A stretch of DNA of 24,537 nucleotides from CAVVDT01 sp964568825 (GCA_964568825.1 CAZMSA010000035.1:1-24537), one strand, 5' to 3'. Shown: positions 1 through 8,249, numbered from the stretch's first letter. Program-made: numbers and translations. The notes: a model not told the origin generated them from the letters alone.

Positions 1-64
1 CGACACTTATCAGGCGCTGGCCGTGACACACGCACTTTTCAAACACGCTCTAAGTTGCAAACAG

Positions 65-70
65 TATACT
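65..70 (+). promoter_or_regulatory. Candidate -10 box upstream of the small ORF
   Basis: The hexamer TATACT lies 54 bases before the ATG at 124 and resembles a sigma-70 -10 element. No good -35 hexamer sits 16-18 bases upstream, so this is only a weak promoter suggestion. Confidence 0.22.
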
Positions 71-123
71 TGGCTTCAATCTCGGATCGCCCCTTATTGA
101 CGATCTGGATGGAGGAAACGACC

Positions 124-252
124 ATGAAGACCATCGCCTATACCTTTGAGGCATTGATGCGTCTGGCCGTGTTCGCCGCCATCTACCACCGGGCCAGGAT
201 GGACAAGCGCACGGCCCGCGCCATTGCCAGAACCGACAGCCGTCAGGCTTGA
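124..252 (+). CDS. Small uncharacterised protein (42 aa)
   Basis: This is a short ORF with a strong ribosome binding site (GGAGG at 111-115, eight bases before the ATG), which is the main reason to believe it is translated. The product begins MKTIAYTFEALMRLAVF. Its first half is a hydrophobic or amphipathic helix (about residues 4-20) and its second half is rich in Arg, Lys and Ala, so it could be a small membrane-associated or nucleic-acid-binding protein. I recognise no family. It converges on mlaF, with a candidate hairpin terminator between them. An in-frame TTG at 55 would add 23 residues but has no visible ribosome binding site, so the ATG at 124 is preferred. Confidence 0.5.
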   Translation: MKTIAYTFEALMRLAVFAAIYHRARMDKRTARAIARTDSRQA

Positions 253-278
253 GCCAGGATCCTGAACCTGAAACTGCC

Positions 279-318
279 GCTGCGACGGGTCCTGAAAAGC
301 GCGTCGCAGCAGTGTTTT
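279..318 (+). terminator. Candidate intrinsic terminator between convergent genes
   Basis: A perfect 9-bp inverted repeat (GCTGCGACG at 279-287 and CGTCGCAGC at 302-310, 14-base loop) follows the small ORF by 26 bases. A TTTT run at 315-318 lies on the plus strand. It could also serve mlaF on the other strand, where the T-tract is weaker. Confidence 0.45.
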
Positions 319-325
319 CAAGGGG

Positions 326-1099
326 CTACGGCTTCAGCAGTTCCATCTGGATGGGGCCTTCGGCGCTACCATGGATGAACTGCTCCACGTAGGGATTTCC
401 GCTCTCGTCGATGGTCTCAGCAGCTCCCTGCCAGATGATCTTGCCCTTGTAAATCATGGCGATGTCGTCGGCGATCTTGCGCGCCGAGGCCATGTCGTGG
501 GTGATCGAGATGGTTGTGGCGCCCAGTCGCTTGACGCAATCGACGATGAGGTTGTTGATGACGTCGGCCATGATCGGATCGAGGCCGGTGGTCGGCTCAT
601 CGAAGAAGATGATTTCGGGATCGGCAGCCACCGCCCGCGCCAGGCCAACGCGCTTTTGCATGCCGCCTGAAAGCTCGGCCGGGAAGAGGTCGGCCACTTC
701 CGCACCGAGCCCCACTTGGCCCAGCTTCTCGACGGCGATGTCGCGCGCCTGCTTGCGGGCCATGTTGTGGCCCTGGATGAGGCGGAAGGCGACGTTTTGC
801 CAGACCGGCAGGCTGTCGAACAGCGCCGCTCCCTGAAACAGCATGCCGAAGCGGGCCAGGAAGCGGTCGCGCGCCCCGCCGGTCAGCCCCGCTACTTCCT
901 CGCCGTCGATGCGGATGGAGCCCGCATCGGGATGCAGGATGCCGAGGATGCATTTCAGCATGACGGACTTGCCGGTGCCCGAGCCGCCGATCACCACCAG
1001 CGAATGACCCTTGTCGACCTTGACACTGAGCCCGTTGAGGACATGCTTGGGCCCGAAGGACTTGCGCACATCTGTGAGTTCGATATGAGGCTGGCTCAC
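326..1099 (-). CDS. mlaF: MlaF-type lipid ABC transporter ATP-binding protein
   Basis: This is the ATPase subunit of an MCE-type (Mla) ABC transporter. The family moves phospholipids between the inner membrane and periplasmic MCE proteins to maintain outer-membrane lipid asymmetry. The 257-residue product has Walker A GGSGTGKS (38-45), the signature LSGGMQKR (143-150) and Walker B running into DEPTTGLDP (167-175). The signature and the sequence MLFQGAALFDSLPVWQNVAF are typical of MlaF rather than of amino-acid or sugar importers. The start is a GTG. The mlaE stop lies only five bases upstream, so the two are surely cotranscribed. No mlaD (MCE substrate-binding) or mlaC gene follows; after mlaF the strand changes to the small convergent ORF. 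The partners must be encoded elsewhere. The assignment to the Mla family is firm, the exact substrate is not shown. Confidence 0.92.
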   Translation of the reverse strand: MSQPHIELTDVRKSFGPKHVLNGLSVKVDKGHSLVVIGGSGTGKSVMLKCILGILHPDAGSIRIDGEEVAGLTGGARDRFLARFGMLFQGAALFDSLPVWQNVAFRLIQGHNMARKQARDIAVEKLGQVGLGAEVADLFPAELSGGMQKRVGLARAVAADPEIIFFDEPTTGLDPIMADVINNLIVDCVKRLGATTISITHDMASARKIADDIAMIYKGKIIWQGAAETIDESGNPYVEQFIHGSAEGPIQMELLKP

Positions 1100-1104
1100 C
1101 GGGC

Positions 1105-1890
1105 TTACTCCGAGAACAAAAGGGAGGTCATGAGGTAGTTGGCCGCCAGGATGAGGATCGAGGCGGACACCACGGCATTGGTGGTGGCACGGCCGACGCC
1201 CTGGGCGCCGCCCTTGGAGTTAAAACCGTGATAGCAGCCCATCAGGGCGATGATGAAGCCGAACACGGCCGACTTGATGAGGCCCGACGAAACGTCGTCG
1301 AATTGCAGGAAGTCGACGGTATTCTTCAGATAGGCGCCGGAATTGAAGCCCAGCGAGCGGGTGCCGATGATATAGCCGCCCATGATGCCGATGGTGTCGG
1401 CGATGGAAACCAGCAGCGGCATGCAGATGACCGCAGCGATGAGGCGCGGGGCCACCAGATAGCGGTACGGATTGGTCGACAGCGTCACCAGCGCGTCAAT
1501 CTGCTCGGTGACCCGCATGGTGCCGAGTTCGGCCGCGATCGATGCTGCGATGCGCCCCGCCACCATCAGGCCGGCGAGCACCGGGCCGAGTTCGCGGGTG
1601 ATGCCCAGCGCCACAATCGACGACACCAGGCTTTCGGCGTTGAAGCGCGAGCCGCCGATATAGATCTGCAGGGCCAGCACCGCGCCGGTGAAGAAGGCGG
1701 TCAGTCCCACCACCGGCAGCGAATTGTAGCCGATCTTCAACATCTGATCGAGGATCTGGCGCGGAAACACCGGTGGCGTAAGGCCGACCAGGATGGCGTT
1801 CTTGAGGAAGATGAAGATACGGCCGGCCTCGGCGAACAGCGCGAGCACCAGGGCTCCGATATGGGCAATTGGGTTCACGGGAGGATGCAA
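1105..1890 (-). CDS. mlaE: MlaE-type lipid ABC transporter permease
   Basis: This is the integral-membrane permease that pairs with MlaF, about 260 residues long as is usual for MlaE. Several hydrophobic segments are clear: around VVGLTAFFTGAVLALQIYI, around residues 105-120, and VICMPLLVSIADTIGIMGG. The most diagnostic stretch is GITRELGPVLAGLMVAGRI followed by IAAELGTMRVTEQIDAL, the conserved MlaE/YrbE core. The longest reading starts at a TTG (1890) with only a weak GAGAG upstream. A GTG at 1878 (residue 5) is an alternative, so the start is uncertain by a few residues. The gene lies 38 bases after alr and five bases before mlaF, and is probably part of the dnaB-alr transcript. Confidence 0.9.
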   Translation of the reverse strand: MHPPVNPIAHIGALVLALFAEAGRIFIFLKNAILVGLTPPVFPRQILDQMLKIGYNSLPVVGLTAFFTGAVLALQIYIGGSRFNAESLVSSIVALGITRELGPVLAGLMVAGRIAASIAAELGTMRVTEQIDALVTLSTNPYRYLVAPRLIAAVICMPLLVSIADTIGIMGGYIIGTRSLGFNSGAYLKNTVDFLQFDDVSSGLIKSAVFGFIIALMGCYHGFNSKGGAQGVGRATTNAVVSASILILAANYLMTSLLFSE

Positions 1891-1928
1891 CTCTCGGGGC
1901 TGGTTGGCGGGCGGGGTTCAACGTTGCA

Positions 1929-3044
1929 TCAACCGATATACACGCGTGCGAAGCGCGATCCAAGCCCAGTGAGGATTTCATAGGCAATGGTCCCGGCGGC
2001 GCGGGCCAGCGCGTCCACACCGATATGCTCGCCGATCAGCTCGGCCATCGCCCCGCGCCGCACGTCGCCTGAGGGTATGTCACTGACATCGACGGTAATC
2101 TGGTCCATCGACACGCGCCCGACGATGGGCGCCCGCTGCCCGCCGATCCACACCTCGGCGGGCTCATCGCCAGGCCGCGAGGTGAGCGAACGCAACAGGC
2201 CGTCGCGGTAGCCCACCCCGATCACCGCGATGCGGCTGTCGCGCGCTGCCGTCCATTGGCCGCCGTAGCCGACACTGGCGCCGCGCTCCACCTCGCGCAC
2301 CTGCAAGACGGTGGCCTCCAGGCGGGCGACGGCGCGCATGGGATTGGCGAGGCGGGCAAACGGATTGCCGCCGTAAAGCGCAATCCCCGGCCGCGTCAGG
2401 TCATAATGATAGTTGCCACCAAGGAAGATGCCGGGCGAATTGGCAAGACTGGCCGGTGCCGGCGGCAACAGCGCGCGAAGGCGTTCGAACAGGGCTCGTT
2501 GGGCCTCGTTGCTGGTGGCTTCGGGTTGATCGGCGGCGGCCAGATGGCTCATCACCAGGCTCACATCGAGGCCCGCAAGCCGCAGCCGATCGCTGCCAAG
2601 CGCCTCGACATCGCGCACCATGAGGCCCAGCCGGTTGATGCCGGTGTCCATGTGCAGGGCCGCCTTGCCGCCGGGTACGGCCGCAACCCACTCGGCGATC
2701 TCCTCCATGCCGCTGAGCGCCGGGCGCAGGTCGTGGGTTGCATAGAACCGCGCAAGCCCCGGCATCAGCCCATTGAGCACATAGATGACGGCACCCGCGA
2801 TGGCGGCGCGCAGCTTGCGGCCTTCCTCGGGCGTGGCGACGAAGAAAGTGCGGCAGCCTGCCTCCCACAGCGCCAGTGCGCAACGCTCCAGTCCGAGACC
2901 GTAGGCATCGCCCTTGACGCACGCCGCGCATTCGGCCGGACTCGAGCGATCGCGCATGTCGCGCCAGTTGGTCTTGAGGGCATCAAGATCGACAGTCAGC
3001 ACCGCCGGTGCCTTGAGCACCGCTGGTCCGCTGTCGTCGGGCAT
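1929..3044 (-). CDS. alr: Alanine racemase
   Basis: This is a PLP-dependent fold-type III enzyme that interconverts L- and D-alanine, supplying D-Ala for peptidoglycan. The 371-residue product has the PLP-binding lysine in VKGDAYGLG (K44; the family norm is VKANAYGHG, so the Ala/Asn-to-Gly/Asp changes are mild). The second catalytic base is the Tyr of SVGYGGQW (Y260), and the GRVSMDQ motif is at 309-315. The frame remains open further upstream, but the start is taken at 3044. There the ATG shares its A with the TGA stop of dnaB (TGATG), giving translational coupling, and protein similarity begins there. Context with dnaB upstream and mlaEF downstream is typical for alphaproteobacteria. Confidence 0.95.
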   Translation of the reverse strand: MPDDSGPAVLKAPAVLTVDLDALKTNWRDMRDRSSPAECAACVKGDAYGLGLERCALALWEAGCRTFFVATPEEGRKLRAAIAGAVIYVLNGLMPGLARFYATHDLRPALSGMEEIAEWVAAVPGGKAALHMDTGINRLGLMVRDVEALGSDRLRLAGLDVSLVMSHLAAADQPEATSNEAQRALFERLRALLPPAPASLANSPGIFLGGNYHYDLTRPGIALYGGNPFARLANPMRAVARLEATVLQVREVERGASVGYGGQWTAARDSRIAVIGVGYRDGLLRSLTSRPGDEPAEVWIGGQRAPIVGRVSMDQITVDVSDIPSGDVRRGAMAELIGEHIGVDALARAAGTIAYEILTGLGSRFARVYIG

Positions 3045-4552
3045 CAATCGTGGAAGTCCGGCAGATGGTCGTCCTTTACCAGATTGCCGAACTTGGTCAG
3101 GTTGGGATTGAAGTGCAGTTCGACCGTACCCGTGGGGCCGTGGCGCTGCTTGCCGATGATCACCTCGGCGACGCCGGTGACACGATCCATCTGGTCCTGC
3201 CATTCCAGGTGTTCCGGCGTGTTGGGGCGCGGCTCCTTGCGGCCGAGATAGTATTCTTCGCGGTAAATGAACATCACCACGTCGGCGTCCTGCTCAATGG
3301 AGCCGGATTCTCTGAGGTCCGCCAATTGCGGGCGCTTGTCGTCGCGGTTTTCCACCTGCCGCGAGAGCTGCGACAGCGCCAGAATCGGAACCTGAAGTTC
3401 TTTCGCCAAGGCCTTGAGACTAGTGGTGATTTCCGAAACCTCCTGCACCCGGCCCTCAGCCGCGCGACGTGACGATCCGGCCAATAACTGGAGATAGTCG
3501 ATGACCAGCAGCCCCAGTCCCCTCTGGCGCTTGAGACGGCGGGCGCGCGCCGCCACCTGGGCGATGGTGAGGCCGCCGGTGGCGTCGATATAAAGCGGCA
3601 GCGACTGCAGGGCTTGCGACACTTCGACGATGCTGTGGAACTCGTCCTCGGAGATCTTGCCGCGCCTGATCTTTTCAGAAGAGATTTCCGCCTGCTCGGA
3701 GATGATGCGGGTGGCAAGCTGCTCGGCTGACATTTCCAGCGAGAAAAAGGCGACCACGCCGCCGTTCAGCACCTTGGTCGTGCCGTCGGGCCGATGTTCG
3801 GCCTCGTAGGCCGCCGCCACCGAATAGGCGATGTTGGTGGCCAGCGATGTCTTGCCCATGGCCGGGCGGCCGGCGAGGATGACGAGGTCGGAGGCCTGCA
3901 GGCCGCCCAGCTTTTCGTCCAGGTCCTTCAGGTGAGTGGAGATGCCGGAGAGGCCCCCATCGCGCTGGTAGGCGGCCGCGGCCATGTCCACGGCCTCGGT
4001 GAGGGCCATGCCGAAGGGCTGGAAGCCCTGGCCGTACTTGCCCTGTTCGGCCAGTTCGTAAAGCGCCTGCTCGGCCCGCTCGATAAGGTCGCGCGCCTGC
4101 ATCTCGACGGGGGTGTGGAAACTGTCGTTCACCACATCGGTGCCGACCTCGATCAGCCGCCGCCGGGTGGCCAGTTCATAGATGGTGCGGGCGTATTCCT
4201 CGGCGTTGATGATGGTGGTGGCCGCCGCTGCCAGCCGCGCCAGGTAGGTGGCGCCGCCGATCTCGGCAAGCGTCTCGTCGCGCTCGAAATAGGTCTTGAG
4301 CGTCACCGGGCTCGCCAGCTTGCCCATCCGGATGAGGCTCGATGCAGCCTCATAGATGCGCGCATGCACGGCTTCGTAGAAATGTACCGGCTCAAGGAAG
4401 GCACTGACCCGGTCGGCAGCGTCGTTATTGACCAGAATGGCACCCAGCAGCGCCTGTTCGGCCTCCAGGTTGTGGGGCGCCGAGCGGTAGGTCGCCTCAT
4501 CGCTGCCGCCGCCCACAAGGGCAGGGCGGGTGATCTTCAGTGCTGTCTCCAT
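3044..4552 (-). CDS. dnaB: Replicative DNA helicase DnaB
   Basis: This is the hexameric 5'-3' helicase that unwinds DNA at the replication fork. The 502-residue protein has the N-terminal DnaB domain (about 22-130, including PHNLEAEQALLGAIL). The C-terminal RecA-like ATPase carries Walker A GRPAMGKTS (228-236), the FFSLEMSAEQL motif and Walker B LLVIDYLQLL. Motif 4 is seen as LSQLSRQVE, followed by RPQLADLRESGSIEQDAD. Length is normal for alphaproteobacteria, slightly longer than the E. coli enzyme. The ATG at 4552 has a poor ribosome binding site, but no better start lies nearby. A TTGACA hexamer on the minus strand at 4662-4657 could be a -35 box, without a convincing -10. The stop overlaps the alr start. 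Confidence 0.97.
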   Translation of the reverse strand: METALKITRPALVGGGSDEATYRSAPHNLEAEQALLGAILVNNDAADRVSAFLEPVHFYEAVHARIYEAASSLIRMGKLASPVTLKTYFERDETLAEIGGATYLARLAAAATTIINAEEYARTIYELATRRRLIEVGTDVVNDSFHTPVEMQARDLIERAEQALYELAEQGKYGQGFQPFGMALTEAVDMAAAAYQRDGGLSGISTHLKDLDEKLGGLQASDLVILAGRPAMGKTSLATNIAYSVAAAYEAEHRPDGTTKVLNGGVVAFFSLEMSAEQLATRIISEQAEISSEKIRRGKISEDEFHSIVEVSQALQSLPLYIDATGGLTIAQVAARARRLKRQRGLGLLVIDYLQLLAGSSRRAAEGRVQEVSEITTSLKALAKELQVPILALSQLSRQVENRDDKRPQLADLRESGSIEQDADVVMFIYREEYYLGRKEPRPNTPEHLEWQDQMDRVTGVAEVIIGKQRHGPTGTVELHFNPNLTKFGNLVKDDHLPDFHD

Positions 4553-4702
4553 GCAACTAGGCCTAGCGGACTGACGGCATCATGGCGAGTAACGATTTCG
4601 CCTGTCCCCGTTGTCCGCGCTATTCACAGGGCGACGCTGCATGATTGCCACAATTTTGTCAAAAGTGCTGGATTTCGGCCACGAATTGTGACTCACCGAT
4701 TA

Positions 4703-4727
4703 CCGTCGCCCGGCCGGCCGGTGACGG
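4703..4727 (-). repeat. Large GC palindrome after the cfa-like gene
   Basis: CCGTC (4703-4707) and GACGG (4723-4727) enclose CCGGCC/GGCCGG (4710-4721), forming an almost perfect hairpin with a small bulge. It lies 35 bases downstream of the cfa-like stop and before dnaB. No T-tract follows on either strand, so it may be a weak or Rho-assisted terminator or mRNA-stabilising hairpin rather than a classical terminator. Confidence 0.35.
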
Positions 4728-4762
4728 GACTGATTCGCCCGCCGAAGCAGCGGCTTAGGGCA

Positions 4763-6019
4763 TCATTGGGCCCGAATGGACTTGAAGCGCGGACGCTTGG
4801 TGTCGATGCGGCGCAGGCGCTCTTCTTCTTCGTGCATGTAATCGCGGGTCAGCGGCAGGGCGAGCTGATTGCGGCTAAACTGGATCTGGAAGTTGTTCAA
4901 CCCCTGATGCCGGAAGGCGGCCTCCGATCCGGCCAGGTAGAATTCCCACATGCGGCAGAAGCGCTCATCGTAGAGCTTTTTCGCCTCATCGCGGTGGTCG
5001 CCGAACCGCCGGGCCCATTCGGCCAGCGTTGCAGCATAGTGCAACCGCAGCACCTCGATGTCGGTGACGTAAAGGCCAGAACTCTCGATCGCCGGCAGCG
5101 TTTCCGACAGGGACGGGATATAGCCGCCGGGAAAGATGTAGCGCGCGATCCATGAACTGGTGACGTTCGGCCCGTCGGCACGGCCGATGGAATGCAGCAC
5201 CGCGACGCCGTCCGGCTTGAGCAGGCTCGCCGCCTTGCGGAAGAAGGTATCGTAATAGCCGATCCCCACGTGCTCGAACATGCCCACGGAAATGATGCGG
5301 TCGAATTCGCCCTCCAGTTGGCGGTAGTCCTGAAGCTCGAATTTCACCCGGTCGGCAACGCCGCGCTGTGCGGCCCGCTCGTTGGAGAGCTTCAACTGTT
5401 CTTGCGACAGCGTTACCCCGGTCACCTCGGCCCCGCAGATCTCGGCGATATAGAGCCCGAGACCTCCCCAGCCCGAACCGATGTCGAGCACCTTCATGCC
5501 GGGTTGGACGTTGAGCTTGGCGACCAGGTGACGCTTCTTGGCAAGCTGGGCTTCGTCAAGCGACAGGTCTTCGTTTTCGAAATAGGCGCAGGAATACTGG
5601 CGATCGCGGTCCAGGAACAGGTCGTAGAGCTCACCCGAAAGGTCGTAATGGTGAGCGACGTTGCGTTGCGCCCGACTGACCGGATTATATTGTTCGACGC
5701 GCCGCATGTACCGCCGCACCGTCCACAGCCAGCTCAGGCGGGCAGGGGGCTGGCGCCCTTCCATATTGGAGAGCAGCAGCACCAGCAGATCGTAGATCGT
5801 GCCCCTTTCCAGCACCAGCGTGCCGTCCATGTAGGCTTCGCCCATATAAAGATCGGGATTGATGGCGATCTTGGCGCAGGTCCAGTTGTCGGTAATTCTG
5901 AATTTTACCGGGTCGCCGCTGCCATCGCCGAAGCGCCAGAGACGCCCGCCCGGGTCGACCACTTCAAGGTCGCCCTTGGTTACCACAAGATCCAATGCCC
6001 GCCGTAGCAGCGCAAACAT
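4763..6019 (-). CDS. cfa: Cyclopropane-fatty-acyl-phospholipid synthase family protein
   Basis: This is a SAM-dependent methyltransferase of the CFA synthase family, which transfers a methylene group to the double bond of acyl chains in membrane phospholipids. The 418-residue product has an N-terminal lipid-binding region (about 1-120). HHYDLSGELYDLFLD and YSCAYF (about 123-147) follow, matching the conserved CFA/mycolate-cyclopropane motifs. The SAM-binding loop VLDIGSGWGG is at 177-186 and VGMFEHVG, with the catalytic-site Glu, at about 246-252. The start at 6019 is chosen because GAGGAG lies 10 bases upstream; the frame extends 15 codons further without an RBS. A well-formed promoter precedes it, so it is probably transcribed separately from rplI. 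The substrate could be cis-unsaturated phospholipids, but other family members methylate without ring closure. Confidence 0.88.
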   Translation of the reverse strand: MFALLRRALDLVVTKGDLEVVDPGGRLWRFGDGSGDPVKFRITDNWTCAKIAINPDLYMGEAYMDGTLVLERGTIYDLLVLLLSNMEGRQPPARLSWLWTVRRYMRRVEQYNPVSRAQRNVAHHYDLSGELYDLFLDRDRQYSCAYFENEDLSLDEAQLAKKRHLVAKLNVQPGMKVLDIGSGWGGLGLYIAEICGAEVTGVTLSQEQLKLSNERAAQRGVADRVKFELQDYRQLEGEFDRIISVGMFEHVGIGYYDTFFRKAASLLKPDGVAVLHSIGRADGPNVTSSWIARYIFPGGYIPSLSETLPAIESSGLYVTDIEVLRLHYAATLAEWARRFGDHRDEAKKLYDERFCRMWEFYLAGSEAAFRHQGLNNFQIQFSRNQLALPLTRDYMHEEEERLRRIDTKRPRFKSIRAQ

Positions 6020-6113
6020 CGGCAAATCACTCCTCGGGGCGTGGAGTATCCTGCAAAACCCCATGTCGGCCCGCCCCTTAGGCCGAACCCCTGCAACTAG
6101 CAGGCCTGACTAA

Positions 6114-6142
6114 AGTATATGCACGATTGCTGTTTTCGACAA
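6114..6142 (-). promoter_or_regulatory. Sigma-70-type promoter of the cfa-like gene
   Basis: On the minus strand TTGTCG (6142-6137) and TATACT (6119-6114) are separated by exactly 17 bases. Transcription would start near 6106 and leave a leader of about 87 bases before the ATG at 6019. The leader contains a short CCTGC/GCAGG hairpin. Confidence 0.6.
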
Positions 6143-6220
6143 GGTCCCGGCCCTGCCGAGGCATGATTTTCCTTTACGGCAAGCAGTGCCATGCGCGGTC
6201 TGTCTGACGCAAACGTCAAA

Positions 6221-6240
6221 GGGCGGCCGATCTGCCGCCC
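6221..6240 (-). terminator. Intrinsic terminator of rplI
   Basis: A perfect 7-bp inverted repeat, GGGCGGC (6221-6227) and GCCGCCC (6234-6240) with a six-base loop, is followed on the minus strand by TTTGACGTTTG. It lies 26 bases after the reconstructed rplI stop at 6267. Confidence 0.6.
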
Positions 6241-6266
6241 CTCGATCCTTCGCTTGCCGTCTTCGC

Positions 6267-7063
6267 TCAGGCCTTTTCGTCCGCCTCCGGCACCTCCGGC
6301 GTCTCGTCTGCCGCGGGCGTCTCGTCTTCGGTGCCGTCCTCGATGGACAAATNNNNNNNNNNNNNNNNNNNNNNNNNNNNNNNNNNNNNNNNNNNNNNNN
6401 NNNNNNNNNNNNNNNNNNNNNNNNNNNNNNNNNNNNNNNNNNNNNNNNNNNNGGCGTCTCGTCTGCCGCGGGCGTCTCGTCTTCGGTGCCGTCCTCGATG
6501 GACAAATCGTCCGGAGCGGCTTCTTCCTCGAACAGCGCCTCGGCGGCGGCGCGGGCTTCCTCGCGCTCCGAACTCGGGCCGGTCAGGACCTCGCCGCGCG
6601 CCTGCGCTTCGGCCTCGTCCTGCGAGCGGGCGACATTGACGCTCACCGTGACCGAAACCTCCGGGTGCAGCGCGATGCGCACCTGATAGATGCCGATCGA
6701 CTTGATGGGGTGATCGAGCTTCACCTGCGTGCGGTTGACGGCCACGCCCAGGCCCGAGGCCTCGCTGGCGATGTCACGGGCCGAAACCGAGCCGTAGAGT
6801 TGGCCTGACTCGCCCGCCTGACGCAGCAGGATGAAGGCAGCACCGTCGAGTTCGCCCGACACGCTCTGGGCGGCATCACGCTGTTCCGCATTACGCGTCT
6901 CGAGCACCGCGCGATCACGCTCGAAGCGGGCGCGATTGGCCTCGGTGGCGCGCAGCGCCTTGCCCTGCGGCAACAGGTAATTGCGGGCAAAGCCGTCCTT
7001 CACCCGGACGATCTGGCCCATGGCGCCGAGCTTGTCGACGCGCTCCAAGAGGATCACTTGCAT
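6267..7063 (-). CDS. rplI: 50S ribosomal protein L9, interrupted by an assembly gap
   Basis: This is the large-subunit protein bL9, which binds 23S rRNA near the L1 stalk base. The start at 7063 gives MQVILLERVDKLGAMG, and the family signature continues as VKDGFARNYLLPQGKA. An AAGGAAG ribosome binding site is upstream. The protein ends in an acidic tail rich in Glu, Asp, Ala and Pro, usual for alphaproteobacterial L9. The tail contains 100 Ns (6353-6452) flanked by identical 55-base copies. Read literally, the frame is lost after the Ns. With one copy and the Ns removed, the reading continues as DETPEVPEADEKA and stops at a TGA at 6267-6269, giving 213 residues. Two copies of an 18-base unit (DETPAA/DETPEV) near the junction may explain the assembly break. 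The gene identity is certain, the exact tail length is not. Confidence 0.93.
6298..6507. other. Scaffold gap with duplicated 55-bp contig ends
   Basis: Exactly 100 Ns (6353-6452) are flanked by two identical 55-base sequences, 6298-6352 and 6453-6507. This is what results when two contigs that overlap by one k-mer of 55 are joined with a default-size gap. The true chromosome probably lacks the Ns and one copy, or contains some extra 18-base repeat units of the L9 tail. Confidence 0.9.
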
Positions 7064-7124
7064 GTCATGTCTTCCTTTCGATGTTTTGCAGTAGTGTTTG
7101 ACAAGGCAAAAGAATTTCCATTCG

Positions 7125-8135
7125 TCAGGCGCTGCCGGAGGGCGCATGGCCGCCCGCCCTGCCGCGCAGGTCGAAGATCATGTCGGCAATTGCCAGCCCC
7201 ACCAGCGGCGCCATCAGCACGCCCTGCAGCAGGATCAGTGCCATGTACATGGTGGCGAGGATGAAGGGCCGGCCGGCAAGCTTTGCCGTCAGGCCGTGCA
7301 CCACGGCGATGCCGAGCAGCACGAAAGCCGAGATCATGGCCCCCAGCGCCAGCGCCGCGGCAAAGTTCACATACGCCCACAAGCCGCCTGTGGCGCCCGG
7401 CGTCGACACACCATCGAGCGCCACCAGCAATCCTGCCGCGGCCAGCGCCCAAAGGCTCTCGCGCGGGAAGTGCAGGGCCGAAAACGGTGCCCATGGTCTG
7501 AGGCTGATGTTGGAGAGCACCACGACGCGCGCCGCCAGCCACAGGCAGATCATCGTCGCCATATGCCAGATGAGGGTGGCGGCCGGCGGCACCAGCACCA
7601 CCATCACCTCGACGAAGGCATCGACATCGGCGGTACGTGTGGAATCGTTGCCGACCAGCATCTCGCCGATATGGCGAGCCATGCTGGCGGTGGAGGTCCT
7701 GAGCGATTGAAGACCGCCACCACCGGCGAGCAGTGTCACCAGCATGACCGCCACGGCAAGCCCGGCCGCCCACAAGACGAGGCGGCCTTCGGGATACCAC
7801 TGGACGCCGCCGGCCGATACCTCGCCCTCATGCGCGGTGGTGTCGGCGGAGGGGCGGTGCTTGAGGGCAAGCCAGGTGAGGACGACCGGCGCCGTGGCAG
7901 CCGACAGCGCGAACACGAAACCCATCTGCCAGTTGACCGCGGCGAGCAACGCCAGCGCACCAACAAGACCCCCGGCCGCCGCCGGCAACGGGCCAAAGGC
8001 AAAGCCGGTGACGAACAATGGCAACGGGGCAAGGCTGAACAGCACGATACCTACGAGCGTCGGCGTCAGCGCCGCCGCCTGCAAGGCGGCAGCGGCACAT
8101 CCGGCAATGATGGCGACGAGATAGGCGTTCTTCAT
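7125..8135 (-). CDS. DUF2232 family integral membrane protein
   Basis: This is a 336-residue polytopic membrane protein with long hydrophobic stretches throughout. Examples are AYLVAIIAGCAAAALQAAAL at the N-terminus, GGLVGALALLAAVNW, LWAAGLAVAVMLVTLLA, and a C-terminal run near FILATMYMALILLQGVLMA. Its position between rpsR and rplI is the standard place of the DUF2232 (YybS-like) protein in many alphaproteobacteria. The family has no established biochemical role; some related membrane proteins resemble energy-coupling or S-component-like transporters, but nothing here proves that. The start at 8135 has GAGGGA about nine bases upstream. Another ATG lies six codons upstream. The gene is 114 bases after rpsR and 61 bases before rplI, presumably cotranscribed. 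Confidence 0.82.
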   Translation of the reverse strand: MKNAYLVAIIAGCAAAALQAAALTPTLVGIVLFSLAPLPLFVTGFAFGPLPAAAGGLVGALALLAAVNWQMGFVFALSAATAPVVLTWLALKHRPSADTTAHEGEVSAGGVQWYPEGRLVLWAAGLAVAVMLVTLLAGGGGLQSLRTSTASMARHIGEMLVGNDSTRTADVDAFVEVMVVLVPPAATLIWHMATMICLWLAARVVVLSNISLRPWAPFSALHFPRESLWALAAAGLLVALDGVSTPGATGGLWAYVNFAAALALGAMISAFVLLGIAVVHGLTAKLAGRPFILATMYMALILLQGVLMAPLVGLAIADMIFDLRGRAGGHAPSGSA

Positions 8136-8249
8136 CGTCGGGCTGTCCCTCATCGTCTGAAGCGATGGGTTAGGAGCGGATCGGCCTGTTGCGGGCGTCC
8201 ACCCCAACCGGGGGCCGCCGGACCGCAAGGGGCCCGGCGATGGTTGTTT

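Noticed and set aside
4657..4662. A TTGACA on the minus strand as a dnaB promoter
   Set aside because: No acceptable -10 hexamer lies 16-18 bases downstream (CAGCGT is found there), so it is not listed as a promoter.
6110..6352. Continuation of the L9 frame beyond the Ns into an Arg-rich tail
   Set aside because: It results from the frame shift caused by the 155 artefactual bases; the collapsed reading ends normally at 6267.
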